A stretch of DNA of 64,000 nt from Fodinibius salipaludis (GCF_002287075.1 NZ_NSKE01000008.1:124001-188000), one strand, 5' to 3'. Counted from the stretch's first letter, positions 35,787-45,352 are shown. Made by a program: numbers and translations. Notes: generated by a model from the letters alone, not told the origin.

Positions 35787-38700
35787 TTAAGCCAATTTGG
35801 GATTGGGATTACGAACTTTAGCAAGATACGACGTTCTGGGTCGCGTATTAAGTTCTTCAAGCAGTAAGTAGTTACGATTGTTCTTCTTCGTTTTCACTAC
35901 TTCACTTTCGGGATCGGTGAGATCTCCAAAGTAGATAGCATCTGCGGGACAAGCTTGCTGACAAGCCGTCTCTACAGCTCCATCTTTAGGTTTCTTGGTT
36001 TCACCGTTTGTGTCTATGCTGCGATTGATCTTGGCGCGGTTTACACGCTGTACACAATAGGTGCATTTCTCCATCACACCGCGGAATCGCACGGTTACTT
36101 CCGGATTCATCGCCATTTGGACGATTTCCGGGTCATCTCCACCTGTTAAAAATTCTTTAGTATAATTGAAAAAGTTAAAGCGACGAACCTTGTAAGGACA
36201 GTTATTCGCACAATAACGGGTTCCAATACAGCGGTTGTAGGTCATCTGGTTCATACCGTCATCGCTGTGGGTGGTTGCCGCTACCGGGCAAACCTGTTCG
36301 CAAGGGGCCAGCTCACAGTGCATACAGGGCACAGGCTGGTGTAGGGCTTTGGGATCGTTGACATCACCATCAAAATAGCGATCATTTCTGATCCAGTGCA
36401 TCTCACGCCCTCGACTTACCTCGCGCTTACCTACTACCGGGATATTATTTTCAGCCGTACATGCAATCGTACAGACCCCACATCCGGTACAGGTGTTCAG
36501 GTCAATAGACATACCCCATTGTGGTTCGTCTTCAGGGTATTCTTGTTCATCAATAGGATTAAAAATTGAAAGCGGATCATCCTCGCCATGCTCTTCAGCA
36601 TACGCAACCCCCGGCATCTCCGCGTCATAAGCAGATTCATATGTCGAGAAGTTGGGATTCTCACGATACTCTTGAAGGGTAGCATGTCGCAGTAGCGATC
36701 GCCCTTCCATAGTATTATGATCCTGTGTAGAGGCGATCTCATATGTTTTGCCTGTCTTTTCAACTGAGACATTACTGGCAAAATGCATATTATCTGTTGT
36801 GCGAAGTGGATAGGTGTCAACACCTGTTTTATTAGCAACACGTCCAACGCCTTCTCGGCCATATCCTACCGTTATCGTGATACTGTCATCGGCATGTCCG
36901 GGTTGAACCCAGGCCGGTATCTCAAGAGTAGTGCCATCAACAGTGATAGAAATAACTTCAACTTCTGCTTTTCCAAGCCCGGCTTCTTTAACACCCAGCT
37001 CGTCGGCTGTCTTCTTGCTCATCAGAGCAACATTATCCCAAGTGATCTTCGTCATGGGCTTAGGTTGCTCTTGCAGCCAACCGTTGTTCGCAAAGCGTCC
37101 GTCAAAAACGGTTGAGTCAGGTCGGATAACCAGCTCCATACCCTCAGAAGGGTCTGCATTACTAATGAAGTCGCTGGCTTGTGAATTAAATGCACTTGAA
37201 ATACTGACTGAAGCAACAGAAAATGTTTCTTCACCTGCTAATCCATCGTGCAGTGCTTTATTCCACTGACTCGTAAAATCATTCGTGTAATAATCTTGCC
37301 ACGTATCCTGAACTATATCATAACCTTTTGTTTGTTCTCCATTCAGGATGATATTCAAAAATTCAATTTCACTGATTCCGGAATATAATGGTTCGATTTG
37401 TGGCTGGATAATAGAACGTGTTCCGGAATAGGAGTAACCGTCGCCCCATGCTTCAAGAAAATGAGCCCGGTTTAAATGCCAGTTGGCCAGTTTTGAAGTT
37501 TCATCATAATAGTTGGAGAGATGAATAACCTGTCTGGCATTGGAAAGAGCTTCTTCAAAATTCAAATCAGCCGGTGCCGTGAATGCAGGATTTGCTCCTA
37601 CAAGTACCACCGTATCTACATTATCATTGTTAAGATCTTCAGCTAAACCGGCAAAAGCTTCACGGTTGTTTTGATTATCAGCATGTGGAACTTCAAGATA
37701 ATCAACAGCTTGTCCATCGTTGCCAAGCGCAACGTTTATCGCTGCAACGGTTGCGTGAAGCTCTGGTTTGTGATCGCGTCCAACAGTTAGAATAGAATCT
37801 CCTCTGTTATCAAGTAGTTCTTCAGTGAGAACAGAGACCCATTCGTGATCAGAAAATTTGTTGCTGTAACCACTGAATGCAGATAATCCACTTACAGAAT
37901 TAGAAAGTTCAGCAGCCAGTGCATATATAAAGAGTTCAATTTCACCTGACTTAATGCGCAGGCGATTGTCAGCGTTGGAACCGGTAATACTAAATGTGCT
38001 TTCAACAGCATAAAACCGGGACATGTCGTCATCTTCAGACATTACGCGACGTCTGTCGGTAAAACGCTTGGTATTTTCAACGCTGTTTTTGTCTGCGGCC
38101 GGATTTAGGAAATCATCGTCAAAACTTACGATGACATCGGCCTCGTCATACTTATTATATGTTCGCAATCGCTCCCCGAAAGCAATATTTGTGCCTTCAA
38201 GAGCATTGTCCTCCCCAAATGGCTCGTACGTAATCCATTGAGCATTGGAGAATTGATCCATCGCCTGATCCTTCAACCTATTATAAGTAGGAGAGGAGTT
38301 TGCCTCAGAGACAAAAGCGATATTTTGATCAGTATTTGAAAAATGATCGCTGCAAAATTTTGCAAAGGCACTAACCGAAGAACGCTCTCCGTTTTTACGG
38401 ACGTAGCGCGATCGGTCAGGATCATACATGTTCAATATTTCTGCCTGACCAAAGATGCTGGTATTCCCACTACTTGCGGGATGCATCTCATTTCCTTCAA
38501 TTTTAGTGGGTCGCCCTGAATTGTTTTCGACGACAATACCAGTCACTGCATCCTGGAATGGTGATGCAGAAGCATAATACTGGGGTACGCCTTCCACCAG
38601 ATCTTCAGGTTGCTTGCTAAAGGGTACAATTTTTTGCACCGGTCGCCGACAGGCGGCAAATCCCGCAAGCGCAATGGATGCTCCCATCACACGCAAAAAG

Positions 38701-38837
38701 CTGCGTCGTGATACTTTGTCGTTAAGTTCAGTGGCGTTTTCGGGAAATTCGCGCTCAACGTACTTCTCATACTCTTCATTGCGAGCAAGTTCGCCAAGGC
38801 TTTTCCAGTAATTGGGATTTTTTACTTCTTCGCTCAT
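35787..38837 (-). CDS. actB: Alternative complex III subunit ActB (molybdopterin-oxidoreductase-like plus Fe-S domain)
   Basis: The product is 1016 residues. Residues of about 44-65 form a Tat-type signal with SRRSFLRVMGASIALAG, which is in the middle of the usual extension. The B1 part (about 70-740) has the fold of molybdopterin enzymes but, as in all ActB, no cofactor-binding motif that I can see. The B2 part has clusters in CTGCGVCTIACTAEN near 772, CMHCELAPCEQVCP near 830, CIGTRYCANNCPY near 859, CTYCVQRVN near 915 and CQQACPADAI near 948: enough Cys for three 4Fe-4S and one 3Fe-4S. It lies 51 bp after actA. Electrons go from ActC through these clusters to ActA and ActE. Confidence 0.96.
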   Translation of the reverse strand: MSEEVKNPNYWKSLGELARNEEYEKYVEREFPENATELNDKVSRRSFLRVMGASIALAGFAACRRPVQKIVPFSKQPEDLVEGVPQYYASASPFQDAVTGIVVENNSGRPTKIEGNEMHPASSGNTSIFGQAEILNMYDPDRSRYVRKNGERSSVSAFAKFCSDHFSNTDQNIAFVSEANSSPTYNRLKDQAMDQFSNAQWITYEPFGEDNALEGTNIAFGERLRTYNKYDEADVIVSFDDDFLNPAADKNSVENTKRFTDRRRVMSEDDDMSRFYAVESTFSITGSNADNRLRIKSGEIELFIYALAAELSNSVSGLSAFSGYSNKFSDHEWVSVLTEELLDNRGDSILTVGRDHKPELHATVAAINVALGNDGQAVDYLEVPHADNQNNREAFAGLAEDLNNDNVDTVVLVGANPAFTAPADLNFEEALSNARQVIHLSNYYDETSKLANWHLNRAHFLEAWGDGYSYSGTRSIIQPQIEPLYSGISEIEFLNIILNGEQTKGYDIVQDTWQDYYTNDFTSQWNKALHDGLAGEETFSVASVSISSAFNSQASDFISNADPSEGMELVIRPDSTVFDGRFANNGWLQEQPKPMTKITWDNVALMSKKTADELGVKEAGLGKAEVEVISITVDGTTLEIPAWVQPGHADDSITITVGYGREGVGRVANKTGVDTYPLRTTDNMHFASNVSVEKTGKTYEIASTQDHNTMEGRSLLRHATLQEYRENPNFSTYESAYDAEMPGVAYAEEHGEDDPLSIFNPIDEQEYPEDEPQWGMSIDLNTCTGCGVCTIACTAENNIPVVGKREVSRGREMHWIRNDRYFDGDVNDPKALHQPVPCMHCELAPCEQVCPVAATTHSDDGMNQMTYNRCIGTRYCANNCPYKVRRFNFFNYTKEFLTGGDDPEIVQMAMNPEVTVRFRGVMEKCTYCVQRVNRAKINRSIDTNGETKKPKDGAVETACQQACPADAIYFGDLTDPESEVVKTKKNNRNYLLLEELNTRPRTSYLAKVRNPNPKLA

Positions 38838-38888
38838 TCCGTTACGGTTGCGTTAATTCAGATTCGTTCGGTTAAATATTCCTTCTTA

Positions 38889-39542
38889 TTAATAATGGCA
38901 ACTTTGACAATAGGTAGGGGGAGCAATATTGTGTTTTGCTACAAGCTCACGTCCCATTTCAATCTGATCTTTTTCCGGTTTATATCCCATTGTAGTGACT
39001 TCTTCAACCGGACGAACATTTTGCTCCGGATTTCGGTGACAGTCAAGACACCAGCTCATACTTAAGGGTTCAACTTGTCGAACAACCTCCATCCGATCTA
39101 CCCGGCCATGGCAGCTTTCACAACCTACTCCTACGTTGACGTGCGCTGCGTGATTAAAGTAAGCATAGTCCGGAAGGTTATGGACGCGCACCCATTCAAT
39201 AGACTCATCAGACTCCCAGCTGTCACGAATTTTTTGTACTTCTTTGGGTTTATTTTGTCCATCAATCTGGTTGTGGCAATTCATGCAGGTTTGCGTAGCC
39301 GGCACATTCGCATGCTTTGAGTCAAAAACGTTTGTGTGGCAATATTGACAATCAATATCGAGTTTACCGGCATGCAGTTTATGGCTGTATTCGATAGGCT
39401 GCTCGGGGGCATAGCCTACATCGGTATATTCTGGAGAAAAGTAATACCAAACTCCTGCTACTGTTGCTGTCGCGAAAATTATGAGCCCGAGCAAAATACG
39501 TTGGGGTACTTCATTTGCCCATCGGGGAAAAATCTGAGCCAT
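38889..39542 (-). CDS. actA: Alternative complex III subunit ActA, pentaheme cytochrome c
   Basis: The product is 217 residues. One N-terminal membrane span (about 14-35, ILLGLIIFATATVAGVWYY) anchors a periplasmic domain with five CxxCH heme sites: CQYCH, CMNCH, CESCH, CLDCH and CQSCH, the last at the very C terminus. This is the full number for ActA. Extra His (KLHAG, HNLPDYAYFNHAAHVN) provide the other axial ligands. It is the first gene of a twelve-gene minus-strand operon that runs to the terminator at 26296-26328. The 334 bp upstream separates it from the divergent DUF420 gene. The start is ATG. Confidence 0.96.
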   Translation of the reverse strand: MAQIFPRWANEVPQRILLGLIIFATATVAGVWYYFSPEYTDVGYAPEQPIEYSHKLHAGKLDIDCQYCHTNVFDSKHANVPATQTCMNCHNQIDGQNKPKEVQKIRDSWESDESIEWVRVHNLPDYAYFNHAAHVNVGVGCESCHGRVDRMEVVRQVEPLSMSWCLDCHRNPEQNVRPVEEVTTMGYKPEKDQIEMGRELVAKHNIAPPTYCQSCHY

Positions 39543-39876
39543 GGGTTAAGTAATTTTTGTCGTTACTTTAAGCAATTGTCCTCTAAAAGTTTTCGGCATG
39601 AAAGTATGGAAAATCCAACTCTTTTAGAACCCATAAAAATGAGCTTTATCATATTTAAATCGAATCTAAATAGAATAGGGTCACTCTTTCATCCCGAAAA
39701 TTAAGAGCGTTAAAATATAATCTATTTTTTAAAAATGTCTAATTGAATTCAGGAAATCCCGTAAATTGTATCTGTAATCTTGGCAGGTATTCAAACCGGA
39801 AATGAACCTGTAGAAAAAATGAATATTATGTATCTTCAGTCTACTTAAAATTGTGTGCGTTAATACCAGCTAGTTT
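39543..39876. other. 334-bp divergent promoter region between actA and the DUF420 gene
   Basis: It is AT-rich and should hold promoters in both directions, one of them driving the whole respiratory operon. I see no exact TAnnTTTG/TTTG pair on either strand, no clear operator palindrome and no ORF that looks real. Confidence 0.5.
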
Positions 39877-40440
39877 ATGAATTCTGAGAAACCGGTTACT
39901 ATTGATCTCTTAAAAAATATTAGTCTCGCCAAAGCCCTTGGCGTAATATTATTAATAAGTAGTGTAGCATTTGGTTTTTTAATCTGGTTGATTTACTACA
40001 AAGGAGGGAGCGACTACAGTTCAAATCTGGTTACGAGTTTACCTGCACTGAATGCTTTATTAAATAGTGCGAGTGCTGTATTGTTGATATTTGGATATCG
40101 AGCAATACGACAGCGTGATTTTAGCAAGCATATGAGATTTAATCTCACTGCCTTTGTCACCTCAACCTTTTTTCTGATTAGTTATGTGATCTATCATAAC
40201 TATCATGGCAGCACGCCTTTTACGGGAGAAGGATTTATCCGTCCGATATACTTTTTTATTCTCATATCTCATATCATTTTATCGGCAATTGTAATGCCAA
40301 TGATACTTACCAGTTTTTACCTGGCTTTTTCCGGGAAGTTGAAATTACATCGAAAAGTGTCTAAAGTTACGTTGCCGGTGTGGCTGTATGTTTCGGTAAC
40401 AGGAGTGGTGATCTTTTTTATGTTACGAGCGTATTCTTAA
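39877..40440 (+). CDS. DUF420 family membrane protein (CtaM-like)
   Basis: The product is 187 residues with about five spans. Family blocks are LPALNALLNSASAVLLIFGYRAIRQ near 50, HMRFNLTAFVTSTFFLISYVIYH near 87, GFIRPIYFFILISHIILS near 120 and HRKVSKVTLPVWLYVSVTGV near 161, with conserved His at H87, H108, H133 and H161 by position. Members such as Staphylococcus CtaM are needed to mature heme-copper oxidases, so a place beside the oxidase operon makes sense. The gene is divergent from actA. The start is ATG. Confidence 0.9.
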   Translation: MNSEKPVTIDLLKNISLAKALGVILLISSVAFGFLIWLIYYKGGSDYSSNLVTSLPALNALLNSASAVLLIFGYRAIRQRDFSKHMRFNLTAFVTSTFFLISYVIYHNYHGSTPFTGEGFIRPIYFFILISHIILSAIVMPMILTSFYLAFSGKLKLHRKVSKVTLPVWLYVSVTGVVIFFMLRAYS

Positions 40441-40468
40441 GAATATAGATTTGCAATCCAATCACGAT

Positions 40469-40852
40469 CTATGGGGTAGACCATGAGACTTCCATCCCAT
40501 CAGAAGTCATAGTAGCTGTTGCGGTAACTTCAACATCTTCGTTGGTGCCTGTTCCCGTAACGGTTAGGGTATTTCCCGATCCGGAAACTTCGTAACTGCC
40601 ATTTTCGTTTTCAGGATCGATGGACAGAATATTTTTCTCAGAGATACCATCAAATGAACTGCCGCCACCGCCCAACATGTCCGGCTTCTTATAATAGATC
40701 TGGGCATCATTGATTACCATCAGTATATCTTGACGAACTGCCGATTCATTCGAGTTGTCTCTGGCTTCCTGCATCGTATCAATAGCAACGACGGCTGCTA
40801 CGCCCACGAGAATAGTTACTAATATGACTAAAAGCAGTTGTTGTTGTCCCAT
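40469..40852 (-). CDS. Small type IV pilin-like protein
   Basis: The product is 127 residues. The N terminus is MG followed directly by QQQLLLVILVTILVGVAAVVAI, a 20-residue hydrophobic helix of type IV pilin/pseudopilin character. Residues of about 30-60 are a polar alpha helix and the C-terminal half is Ser/Thr/Gly-rich with beta strands (GSYEVSGSGNTLTVTG). If Gly2 is the prepilin peptidase site, Gln replaces Phe at +1 and the usual Glu at +5 is missing. No pilus assembly gene is near. It converges with the DUF420 gene across 28 bp. It could also be an ordinary membrane-anchored protein of unknown role. Confidence 0.55.
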   Translation of the reverse strand: MGQQQLLLVILVTILVGVAAVVAIDTMQEARDNSNESAVRQDILMVINDAQIYYKKPDMLGGGGSSFDGISEKNILSIDPENENGSYEVSGSGNTLTVTGTGTNEDVEVTATATMTSDGMEVSWSTP

Positions 40853-41261
40853 AAATGAATATTAAATTAATAATTAGTAATAATTACGGAACATCTATCA
40901 TGTGTAAAAAACAATTAGTGAATTTTAATTTACTTTCTATATTATTTTCACAGTTAATGAAGGCATATTTAAAGGTGCTACTGGTCATTCTCATAGAAAA
41001 TTAAAGATCAGTATGTTAGTATTTTGTGCCGGACCCAACTAAGAATAATTAATAGTGCTGTTCTGCATATTATTGCGTATCTTTCCGCCAGCTGGTGTTA
41101 CTTAAAATCCCACCTACTCGTTAAACAGGTTCTTACAATCCTTTCTTTGGTCTGTCGGCGCCTCTAATATATACGGTTTTTGGATAGCGGTTTAAAAGAC
41201 CGGTACTATAAGTATGTTTTTGTGGCGTCAGGTATTCACTAATACTCAATTAATTTTATTT
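40853..41261. other. 409-bp region upstream of the DEAD-box helicase
   Basis: It is AT-rich near the pilin-like gene and carries the helicase promoter. A relaxed match, TTTA at 41191-41194 and TATGTTTT at 41213-41220 with 18 bp between, would start transcription about 35 nt before the ATG at 41262. I see no ORF, repeat or recognisable RNA element. Confidence 0.4.
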
Positions 41262-42827
41262 ATGACAGATTTAGATTTTAACGAACTTAATATTGCTGAT
41301 CCTATTCTCAAGGGAATTGAGCAGATGGGATTTGAGAAACCGACGCCCGTACAAGTACAATGTATTCCACCGCTTTTGGAAGAGAAGGATGTTGTTGGTC
41401 AGGCTCAAACAGGAACGGGAAAAACAGCCGCATTTGGTATTCCGGTAGTACAGAAAACTGATCTTGATATTGCAAATGTCCAGACCATTATTATGTGTCC
41501 CACTCGTGAACTGGCTATTCAGGTAACGGGAGAACTTATCAAGATAGGAAAACACCTTGATGGATTGAATGTTATTCCTATTTATGGAGGACAGTCTATA
41601 TCGCGACAGATAAAAGCACTTAAGCGAGGTGCTCATATTGTAGTGGGTACGCCGGGACGAACAATTGATCACTTGCGCCGCGGAACGATGAAGCTAAATG
41701 ACTTAAAGCGCGTAGTTTTTGACGAAGCTGACGAAATGCTCAACATGGGTTTTCGGGATGATATGGAACAGATTCTATCTTATTCTGACCAGCCGGTACA
41801 GACAATTATGTTTTCTGCGACGATGTCGAAAGGGATTCGTAAGATCATGAATCGCTATATGAATAATCCCCAGACCATTAGGATTGAACGCAAAAAAGTT
41901 ACAGCTCCTAATATTGAGCAGTATGTAGTTGAAGTGCGAGATTCTGTACGCACCGAAGCGATCTGTCGATTTATGGATATCAATAATTTCAAGCTGGCGC
42001 TTGTCTTTTGTAATACCAAGCGCAAAACTGAACAGGTAACGCGAGAGCTTAAGTCGCGAGGATATTCTTCGGATTTTATTAACGGAGATTTAAATCAGAA
42101 TCAGCGTGATCGTGTGATGGCAAAATTCCGGTCCGGTGCGATCGATATTTTGGTTGGTACGGACGTAGCTGCTCGCGGATTAGATATTGAGGATATCGAA
42201 GTCGTATTCAATTATGATATCCCACAAGATCCGGAGTATTATGTGCACCGTATTGGTAGAACCGGACGTGCCGGGCGATCAGGAATGGCTATTACGTTTA
42301 CAACACGTAGTAAGAGAAAAGATCTGCACGCCATTGAGAAGCAGATCAAAAATCAGCTGAACCCACTTGAAATGCCTTCTACAGCCGATGTTCGGATATC
42401 AAAGCTGGCTGGACAAATGGAAGAGGTTGTTGAAGTTCTTGAGAAGGGTGATCTGCGTCCCTACATCGAACAGCTTGAAGGATTTACGGATGATCGGTTT
42501 ACGACTATCGAAATTGCAGCTGCTCTGCTTAAAATGAACACAGCAGTAGAAGAATCTGCTGATGATAGTACTCAGGTCGGTCAGTATGACGATTCGGCAA
42601 TGATCAAAGTTCACTTTAATGTGGGTAAAAAGAACAATGTATATCCCGGTGATTTAGTTGGGGCGATAGCTGGTGAATCGGGTATCCCCGGAAAAGTAAT
42701 CGGTAATATTGATATTTTTCCTAAACACTCTTTTGTTGATGTTCCTGGTCAATATGTGAACCAGGTGCTCAACGGGATGAATAAAAACAGAGTGAAAGGC
42801 AAAAAGGTGCACGTTAAGGTAGCGTAG
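41262..42827 (+). CDS. DEAD-box RNA helicase with DbpA-type RNA-binding domain
   Basis: The frame opens at 41214, but the ATG at 41262 begins the normal Q-motif region (TDLDFNELNIADPILKGI). The product is 521 residues. RecA-like domain 1 holds KPTPVQVQCIP (Q motif), AQTGTGKTAA, PTRELAIQ, GTPGR, DEADEM and SAT. Domain 2 holds VFCNTKRKTE, VGTDVAARGLDIE and HRIGRTGRAGR. The C-terminal 70 residues (NVGKKNNVYPGDLVGAI, then VPGQYVNQVL and GKKVHVKVA) are the DbpA/CsdA RNA-binding fold. It unwinds short RNA duplexes during ribosome assembly or cold adaptation. It is followed by a hairpin terminator and stands alone. Confidence 0.95.
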   Translation: MTDLDFNELNIADPILKGIEQMGFEKPTPVQVQCIPPLLEEKDVVGQAQTGTGKTAAFGIPVVQKTDLDIANVQTIIMCPTRELAIQVTGELIKIGKHLDGLNVIPIYGGQSISRQIKALKRGAHIVVGTPGRTIDHLRRGTMKLNDLKRVVFDEADEMLNMGFRDDMEQILSYSDQPVQTIMFSATMSKGIRKIMNRYMNNPQTIRIERKKVTAPNIEQYVVEVRDSVRTEAICRFMDINNFKLALVFCNTKRKTEQVTRELKSRGYSSDFINGDLNQNQRDRVMAKFRSGAIDILVGTDVAARGLDIEDIEVVFNYDIPQDPEYYVHRIGRTGRAGRSGMAITFTTRSKRKDLHAIEKQIKNQLNPLEMPSTADVRISKLAGQMEEVVEVLEKGDLRPYIEQLEGFTDDRFTTIEIAAALLKMNTAVEESADDSTQVGQYDDSAMIKVHFNVGKKNNVYPGDLVGAIAGESGIPGKVIGNIDIFPKHSFVDVPGQYVNQVLNGMNKNRVKGKKVHVKVA

Positions 42828-42857
42828 CAACCGCACTTACTTTGCAAAAAATATTAT

Positions 42858-42890
42858 AGTGGATATCCAGTGATGGGTATCCACTTTTTT
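42858..42890 (+). terminator. Intrinsic terminator of the helicase gene
   Basis: AGTGGATATCC (42858-42868) pairs with GGGTATCCACT (42875-42885), with one G-T pair and a 6-nt loop, followed by seven T residues. It lies 30 bp after the helicase stop and just before the convergent MFS gene. Confidence 0.85.
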
Positions 42891-42898
42891 TATGGATG

Positions 42899-44095
42899 TT
42901 ATTTTACTTCCTGCGGACGAGCGGCACCCAATCCGAAAATAAGTTTAGCGCCGACAATAATTAATAGAAACAGTAGCGGGATAAACCACGCGCCGGTGAA
43001 GTCGTGCATAGCTCCGAAGAGGGTGGGTCCGATGGCGGCAAGTAAATAACCTATGGATTGTGACATTCCTGATAATTCAGTAGCTGTTTCGCTATCGGTT
43101 GATCGAAGCACAATAAACAAGAGTGCCAACCCAAAGCTGCCACCAAGTGTTAATCCAATTATTGATGCCCAGAGGGCAACTAAAAACGGATCGGGGAACA
43201 TTAATCCTATTAGGCTTATAGCCTCAGCAATCATGAGAGCCCAAACTATTTTTCGCTGATCGTTAATTTTTTCGGCCCAGACGGGAATAAATATCGTTCC
43301 CACGACTCCCATCGCCTGTGAGAGAGAAAGCATCCATCCGGCGTTGCCGGGGGAAAGGCCACGATCCTGGAGAATTTCCGGAAGCCAGGCTAAGATTACA
43401 TAAAATGCGAGAGATTGCAGTCCCATAAATAATGCTACTTGCCAGGCTACAAGAGAACCTCCCAGCTCTTTCATGGAGGTCAAAAAGTTACGTTCCTGTT
43501 TGGGAACCGTCAGATCTTTTAGCTGGGGAAGCCAAATAATAAAAGCAAGGATAGAAAGTGCTGCCCAGGATCCGAGTGACCACCGCCAGCCCCAGCCTAA
43601 ATCGTGAGCTAATGGTACGCTGACCCCGGCTGCTGCAGTAGCTCCAAGTCCCAGCATGCTGGAATAGACACTCGTCATAATCCCGGTATGGTTGGGAAAG
43701 TCGCGTTTTACAAGGCTGGGCAGAAGTACATTTCCAAAAGCAATTGCAATGCCTAATAATAGAGTTCCTGCAAAAAGGGCCCAGTTAGCAGGGACAACCC
43801 GAAGCAAGATACCTCCGGAAAGTAAGGCCATTGCTAAGGCAAGGGTACCTTCGATACCCATACGTTTTGTAAACAGGGGGGTTAATGTTGAGAGCACCCC
43901 GAATGCGAGCAGGGGAAGAGTGGTGAGCAGTCCCAGCATGGCATTGGAAAGTCCGGTAGCTTCTCGGATGGTGCTAATTAATGGTCCAACACCCGCCAGG
44001 GCCGGGCGTAAGTTTAGGGCTATAAGCACGATGCCCGAAATGAGTAAAATGTTTTTGAGACGAGAATTTTGTTCAAATGGGGAAGATGCAGCCAT
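42899..44095 (-). CDS. MFS transporter, CynX/NimT-like family
   Basis: The product is 398 residues with about twelve spans. CynX/NimT-type blocks are NLRPALAGVGPLISTI near 27 and GLSNAMLGLLTTLPLLAFG near 46, with GIEGTLALAMALLSGGILLR in the third helix. Members move small anions or drugs such as cyanate and 2-nitroimidazole, but the substrate cannot be read from sequence. The short Asn-Leu-Arg-Pro-Ala block at the end of helix 1 is the best family mark. A TATCTTTG box lies at 44144-44151 on the minus strand. The gene stands alone and converges with the helicase. Confidence 0.88.
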   Translation of the reverse strand: MAASSPFEQNSRLKNILLISGIVLIALNLRPALAGVGPLISTIREATGLSNAMLGLLTTLPLLAFGVLSTLTPLFTKRMGIEGTLALAMALLSGGILLRVVPANWALFAGTLLLGIAIAFGNVLLPSLVKRDFPNHTGIMTSVYSSMLGLGATAAAGVSVPLAHDLGWGWRWSLGSWAALSILAFIIWLPQLKDLTVPKQERNFLTSMKELGGSLVAWQVALFMGLQSLAFYVILAWLPEILQDRGLSPGNAGWMLSLSQAMGVVGTIFIPVWAEKINDQRKIVWALMIAEAISLIGLMFPDPFLVALWASIIGLTLGGSFGLALLFIVLRSTDSETATELSGMSQSIGYLLAAIGPTLFGAMHDFTGAWFIPLLFLLIIVGAKLIFGLGAARPQEVK

Positions 44096-44267
44096 TCGTA
44101 AAGTTCAGAATTCTAAAAATTATATCGTTATAATAAGGCGAGCCAAAGATACAAAACTGAAGTGAGTATTCATGAGCAATATTGTTTCTGATAGTTGGCA
44201 GTAAATGAGCAATAAGATTTGTACAGAAAAACCTCAAAGAGAACAGCCGGATAAGAACCGAATATTT

Positions 44268-45296
44268 ATGAGACAAATTGTAAACACATCGAATGGCGGA
44301 TACGAAGTACTGAAAGTTCAGGAAGTCCCTGATCTTGAGCCCGAACCAAATGAAGTTATTATTAATGTAAAAGCGTCGGGGTTAAATTTTGCGGATATTT
44401 TGGCACGAAAAGGGCAGTATCCTGACGGTCCGTCGAAACCTTGTGTAATGGGATATGAAGTCTCGGGAGTGGTAGATTCTGTTGGGGATCAGGTTGATAA
44501 TCAATGGCTGGATAAAGAAGTGATTGCTGCAACGCGTTTTAAAGGTCAGGCCGAGCAAGTTGCTATTCGCGAATCGCAATTATTTGAAAAACCGGAACGA
44601 TTATCTTTTGAAGAAGCGGCTGTTTTGCCGGTTAATTATTTAACTGCTCACATTTTAATCGAGGTTATGGGATCGCTACAGTCCTACGAATCCATTCTTA
44701 TCCATAATGTAGGCGGTGGCGTTGGTATTGCTGCGCTGGATATTGCCAAACATATTGGAGCAACAATCTATGGCACTGCAAGCAAGCGTAAACATCAATT
44801 TTTAGCTGATCGCGGATTAGATTATGCCATCGATTATCGCAACAAGAATTGGTACGAAGAGCTGATGGATCTAACTGATGAAAAAGGAGTCGAACTTATT
44901 ATCGATCCATTGGGAGGAAAAGAATGGAAACGAAGTTACGAGGCCCTGCGGGCAACAGGGCGTTTAGGGATGTTCGGGATTTCATCTGCCAGCGAAGGCA
45001 CAAGCAGTGGCATTGGAGCAATGTGGGGTATGCTTAAAACCGTTGTGCAAATGCCATTTTTTCATCCGCTGTCGCTGCTTAATAAAAATCGCGGAGTCTT
45101 TGGCGTAAATTTAGGACACTTGTGGCACGAGCCTGAGAAAGCAAAAGTTTGGATACAAGAAATACTACAAGGAGTAGAAGACGGTTGGATCAATCCCCAT
45201 GTAGATACAACGTTTAGTTTCAGCAATATTTCAAAGGCACATCAATACATAGAGGAGCGAAAAAATATTGGCAAGGTCATATTGGTACCCTCATAA
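44268..45296 (+). CDS. Zinc-independent MDR-family quinone oxidoreductase-like protein
   Basis: The frame opens at 44205, but the ATG at 44268 starts the normal N terminus (RQIVNTSNGGYEVLKV), giving 342 residues. Medium-chain reductase marks are PNEVIINVKASGLNFADILARKGQYP near 24-50 and VMGYEVSGVVDSVG near 57. The NAD(P)H-binding loop is HNVGGGVGIAALDIAKHIGA near 145. The metal ligands of alcohol dehydrogenases are absent, as in quinone reductases and the VAT-1 group. LNKNRGVFGVNLGHLW near 269 is typical of the VAT1-like clade. It uses NADPH to reduce quinones or enones. It is probably soluble; its neighbours give no pathway. Confidence 0.88.
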   Translation: MRQIVNTSNGGYEVLKVQEVPDLEPEPNEVIINVKASGLNFADILARKGQYPDGPSKPCVMGYEVSGVVDSVGDQVDNQWLDKEVIAATRFKGQAEQVAIRESQLFEKPERLSFEEAAVLPVNYLTAHILIEVMGSLQSYESILIHNVGGGVGIAALDIAKHIGATIYGTASKRKHQFLADRGLDYAIDYRNKNWYEELMDLTDEKGVELIIDPLGGKEWKRSYEALRATGRLGMFGISSASEGTSSGIGAMWGMLKTVVQMPFFHPLSLLNKNRGVFGVNLGHLWHEPEKAKVWIQEILQGVEDGWINPHVDTTFSFSNISKAHQYIEERKNIGKVILVPS

Positions 45297-45303
45297 AAGT
45301 ATA

Positions 45304-45352
45304 TGTCATGCTGAACCCCGATGTATCGGGTCAGGCTTTGTTTTCAGCATCT
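45304..45352. repeat. REP-like dispersed repeat, copy 2 (well kept)
   Basis: The arms ATGCTGAA (45308-45315) and TTCAGCAT (45343-45350) are exact inverted repeats. An inner palindrome CCCGAT-GT-ATCGGG lies at 45317-45330. The whole is a double-hairpin element closely similar to 2799-2847. It sits between the MDR gene and the nucleotidase gene. Confidence 0.75.

Noticed and set aside
41214-41261. N-terminal extension of the helicase from 41214
   Set aside because: The extension does not resemble the family; ATG 41262 begins the normal Q-motif region.
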